Source: Calditrichota bacterium
GTDB lineage: Bacteria; CLD3
Length of the DNA stretch: 60,379 nucleotides
Direction of reading: 5' to 3'
Assembly (NCBI GenBank): GCA_008501735.1
Contig: QQUF01000021.1
Location: 1 to 60,379 of the forward strand
Shown here piece by piece: positions 59,933 to 60,379 of the stretch (position 1 is the stretch's first letter; every line of letters starts with the position of its first letter). Position numbers and translations under genes: made by a program. The notes beneath the pieces were generated by a model that searched no databases, was not told where the DNA came from, and saw only the letters and a list, made by a program, of their open reading frames with translations.

Positions 59933-60379
59933 ATGAAAAAATTAGCACTACTTACTGTTGGAGTTTTAGGACTCGGACTTTCTTCTGTGCAAGCACAAGA
60001 AATTGGATTCGGAGTTGGTTGGCAAAGATTTGGCGAACCTTCTGTAGAAGAAGCTGCTGCTGCAGGTGGTAAAATTGAAAACCTTGGAAATGGTTTTGGG
60101 TTTCGGGCTCATTACAGCCAATCAATTATGCCACTCTTTAGTATTAGACCAGAATTTGCTTACAGCACTGTAACAAAAGATAAAGTTGATTACACTGTAA
60201 AAAATGTAACTGCCAACTTGATACTTAGTTTGCCTATCCCAATTCTTTCTGTTTATGGTGGAGCTGGAATCGGTTACGATTGGACAAGTGCAGATTATGA
60301 AGGGGCAGAAACAAGTGGTAATTTAAACTGGGATATTCTCGCTGGTGCAAAGATGTCTTTACTTCCTTTTGTTGGACTT
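59933..60379 (+). CDS. Outer-membrane beta-barrel protein (tandem copy 2), C-terminus cut by window edge
   Basis: 149 codons are visible from ATG 59933 (SD GGAG) to the window edge. The signal peptide ends at VQAQ. GFGVGWQRFGEP, GNGFGFRAHYSQ, IRPEFAYS and VYGGAGIGYDW line up in order with copy 1, so it is a tandem duplicate. A further copy may follow outside. Confidence 0.82.
   Translation, partial: MKKLALLTVGVLGLGLSSVQAQEIGFGVGWQRFGEPSVEEAAAAGGKIENLGNGFGFRAHYSQSIMPLFSIRPEFAYSTVTKDKVDYTVKNVTANLILSLPIPILSVYGGAGIGYDWTSADYEGAETSGNLNWDILAGAKMSLLPFVGL

Overview
The window is AT-rich, gene-dense chromosomal DNA from a Gram-negative member of the Bacteroidota/Chlorobiota (FCB) superphylum, most likely near Ignavibacteria or Kapabacteria. 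Two secreted proteins end in the YPNPFNP-type C-terminal sorting domain read by the type IX secretion system. There are many TPR lipoprotein/periplasmic proteins, PorV-like and small beta-barrel outer-membrane proteins, and SD motifs of the AGAGGA/AAGGA type. The lineage is inferred from protein style only. No phage, integrase, transposase or CRISPR array was seen, and the window reads as one continuous chromosomal segment.

Layout. 1-16.1 kb is almost all minus strand: a truncated secreted protein, a lone LytTR response regulator, TPR and barrel proteins, PgeF, an LpoA-like TPR/periplasmic-binding protein, glmS, a GlmU-like nucleotidyltransferase, then a full partner-switching module (propeller-SpoIIE phosphatase, STAS, RsbW-like kinase) overlapping a secreted endonuclease I. 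16.1-23.5 kb is plus strand: a 356-bp non-coding stretch with a strongly structured RNA candidate, a cassette (84-aa helical protein, radical SAM/SPASM enzyme, MnmD-like methyltransferase, DinB protein), an ECF sigma/anti-sigma/periplasmic sensor trio, and two secreted proteins. 23.6-40.8 kb is mostly minus: PBP1A, an initiator tRNA on the plus strand, a glycosyltransferase, an unannotated 37-aa proline-rich Cys-Cys peptide with a 120-aa partner and a degenerate RecJ-like protein, a CDGSH protein, purine/nucleotide enzymes, sucCD, carbamate kinase, argS, and moaC/moaB. 40.9-60.4 kb is mixed: an SGNH hydrolase, acyl-CoA dehydrogenase, uppP, a DUF2400 protein, an ATP-grasp protein, a flavoenzyme/dihaem cytochrome pair, outer-membrane and TPR proteins, an RluA-type pseudouridine synthase, a TolQ/ExbB-like protein, a WYL regulator, an O-antigen ligase-like protein, CcmC and two tandem barrel paralogues.

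How the genes fit together. Cell-wall synthesis is a recurring theme (PgeF, GlmS, GlmU-like, PBP1A, UppP, and the LpoA-like protein). The secreted endonuclease with PNP, NDK and an MFS permease could form a nucleic-acid salvage route, but this is inference. Signalling is by partner switching, one LytTR regulator and one ECF sigma circuit.

The least explained items are the three-way-junction RNA at 16.15-16.34 kb and the radical SAM cassette it precedes, the Cys-Cys peptide operon at 27.4-29.2 kb, the heptamer tandem repeats (one lies in a coding region), and a perfect 24-bp palindrome at 45.2 kb.
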